14,269 nucleotides of DNA from JACNKJ01 sp964440095. GTDB taxonomy: Bacteria > Krumholzibacteriota > Krumholzibacteriia > JACNKJ01. The notes below the pieces were generated by a model. It was given only the letters and a program-made list of their open reading frames with translations. It was not told the origin of the DNA and did not search any database. How positions within the stretch are numbered: position 1 is the first letter of the stretch; the number at the start of each line of letters is the position of its first letter. Location: assembly GCA_964440095.1 (NCBI GenBank), contig CAYTPZ010000044.1, positions 1-14,269 of the forward strand, in the 5' to 3' direction. Below are positions 13,956 through 14,269 of this stretch, one piece after another. The translations under genes were made by a program, and so were the position numbers.

Positions 13956-13984
13956 TTGTTTTGTGAGCCACGATTGACTATATT
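13956..13984 (+). promoter_or_regulatory. candidate promoter for the right-hand HNH-like gene
   Basis: TTGTTT (13956-13961), 17-base spacer, TATATT (13979-13984). The -10 matches 5 of 6. The predicted leader of about 50 bases is pyrimidine-rich (13987-14018) and ends in GGAG 6 bases before the ATG. Confidence 0.5.
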
Positions 13985-14040
13985 GTTTCCATCCTCCCCG
14001 CTCTCCTCTCCTCCCGGAGACTTCATCGTTGGAGTGGGAA

Positions 14041-14269
14041 ATGTCAGATCAATCCATTGCACAATCCATCCATGAGCGGCTGCTTGCGGCGCTCGACGCT
14101 ATGCGCAAAGCCGAGAGCCAAGCGGTCACTCTTTTCGCTGATGTCCTGAAAGGCAAACTCTACCGTGGGCTGGGTTATGCGAGCACTCATCTCTATGCAG
14201 AGGAAGCACTCGGCTTTTCTCGAAGCAAGACCTACGAGTTCATCCGTCTGGCCGAAGCGCTGGACGACT
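14041..14269 (+). CDS. N-terminal part of a DUF222/HNH-endonuclease-like protein (3' end outside window)
   Basis: The open frame from ATG 14041 (GGAG 6 bases upstream) runs off the right edge after 76 residues. It is predicted all-helical: SIHERLLAALDAMRKAESQA, then GKLYRGLGYASTHLYAEEAL and GFSRSKTYEFIRLAEALDD. The order of a charged helix, a LGY.S...YA.E.LG.S.S..YE..R.A.AL block and a following helix is the characteristic start of proteins that end in an HNH domain like the fragment at the left edge of this window. The HNH domain itself is outside, so this is inferred from the N-terminal pattern. The SxSKTYEFIRLA segment looks like a DNA-binding helix-turn-helix, which could also occur in a plain regulator. 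Confidence 0.65.
   Translation, partial: MSDQSIAQSIHERLLAALDAMRKAESQAVTLFADVLKGKLYRGLGYASTHLYAEEALGFSRSKTYEFIRLAEALDD

Noticed and set aside
13713..13971. Minus-strand frames of 63 and 66 residues upstream of the HNH-like gene
   Set aside because: Composition is irregular, the two overlap in different frames, and the DNA is better explained by hairpins and a terminator.
1..14269. CRISPR array, tRNA/rRNA, insertion sequence, integrase or prophage genes
   Set aside because: No regularly spaced repeats, cloverleaf, transposase or phage-type protein was seen on either strand.

Overview
The window is a mostly chromosomal, moderately GC-rich stretch from a Gram-negative bacterium. The evidence is two Cys-lipobox lipoproteins, three further proteins with classical Sec signal peptides (two of them beta-barrel-like with strand-type C-termini), strong Shine-Dalgarno sites, sigma70-like promoters and many GC-rich intrinsic terminators. 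A run of exactly 100 N inside a conserved gene shows that this is a draft scaffold, probably metagenomic. The phylum cannot be fixed from the sequence. The secreted jelly-roll-like protein, the bacterial DRG/TGS GTPase and the HNH proteins would fit a poorly sampled lineage (FCB-like or deltaproteobacterial relatives), but that is inference.

Layout, left to right: the 3' end of an HNH endonuclease gene (3-134); a compact modA-modB-modC molybdate ABC transporter operon with overlapping genes (346-2487); pckA, ATP-dependent PEP carboxykinase, interrupted by the assembly gap (2620-4130), followed after 12 bases by a small OB-fold-type lipoprotein (4143-4607); a terminator with a promoter overlapping it, then an outer-membrane-type protein (4711-5379); an ALDH7-family aldehyde dehydrogenase (5571-7085) with two tandem terminators; a monocistronic, cysteine-rich secreted protein with its own promoter, leader hairpin and terminator (7379-8044). 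Convergent to it on the minus strand are a Gly-rich envelope protein (8286-9023) and, upstream of that, a DRG-like TGS GTPase with an altered P-loop (9114-10115). Divergent from the GTPase is a Cys/Met-metabolism PLP enzyme (10341-11750), then NADP-type glutamate dehydrogenase gdhA (11962-13293), a small two-TM protein on the minus strand (13436-13669), a gene-poor but structure-rich 300-base stretch, and the 5' end of a second protein resembling the N-terminus of the same HNH family (14041-14269).

Metabolically the core genes are central carbon/nitrogen functions: gluconeogenesis (PckA), ammonia assimilation or glutamate catabolism (GdhA), sulfur amino acid metabolism (PLP enzyme), probable lysine/aminoadipate semialdehyde oxidation (ALDH7) and molybdate uptake. 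They are separated by terminators and look like independent transcription units.

I see no CRISPR, prophage, insertion sequence, toxin-antitoxin or recognisable defence cassette, and no convincing new multi-gene system. The parts most worth a second look are the two HNH-family pieces at the window edges, the self-complementary region with an orphan terminator at 13761-13886, the P-loop Lys-to-Arg GTPase, and the isolated Cys-rich secreted protein.
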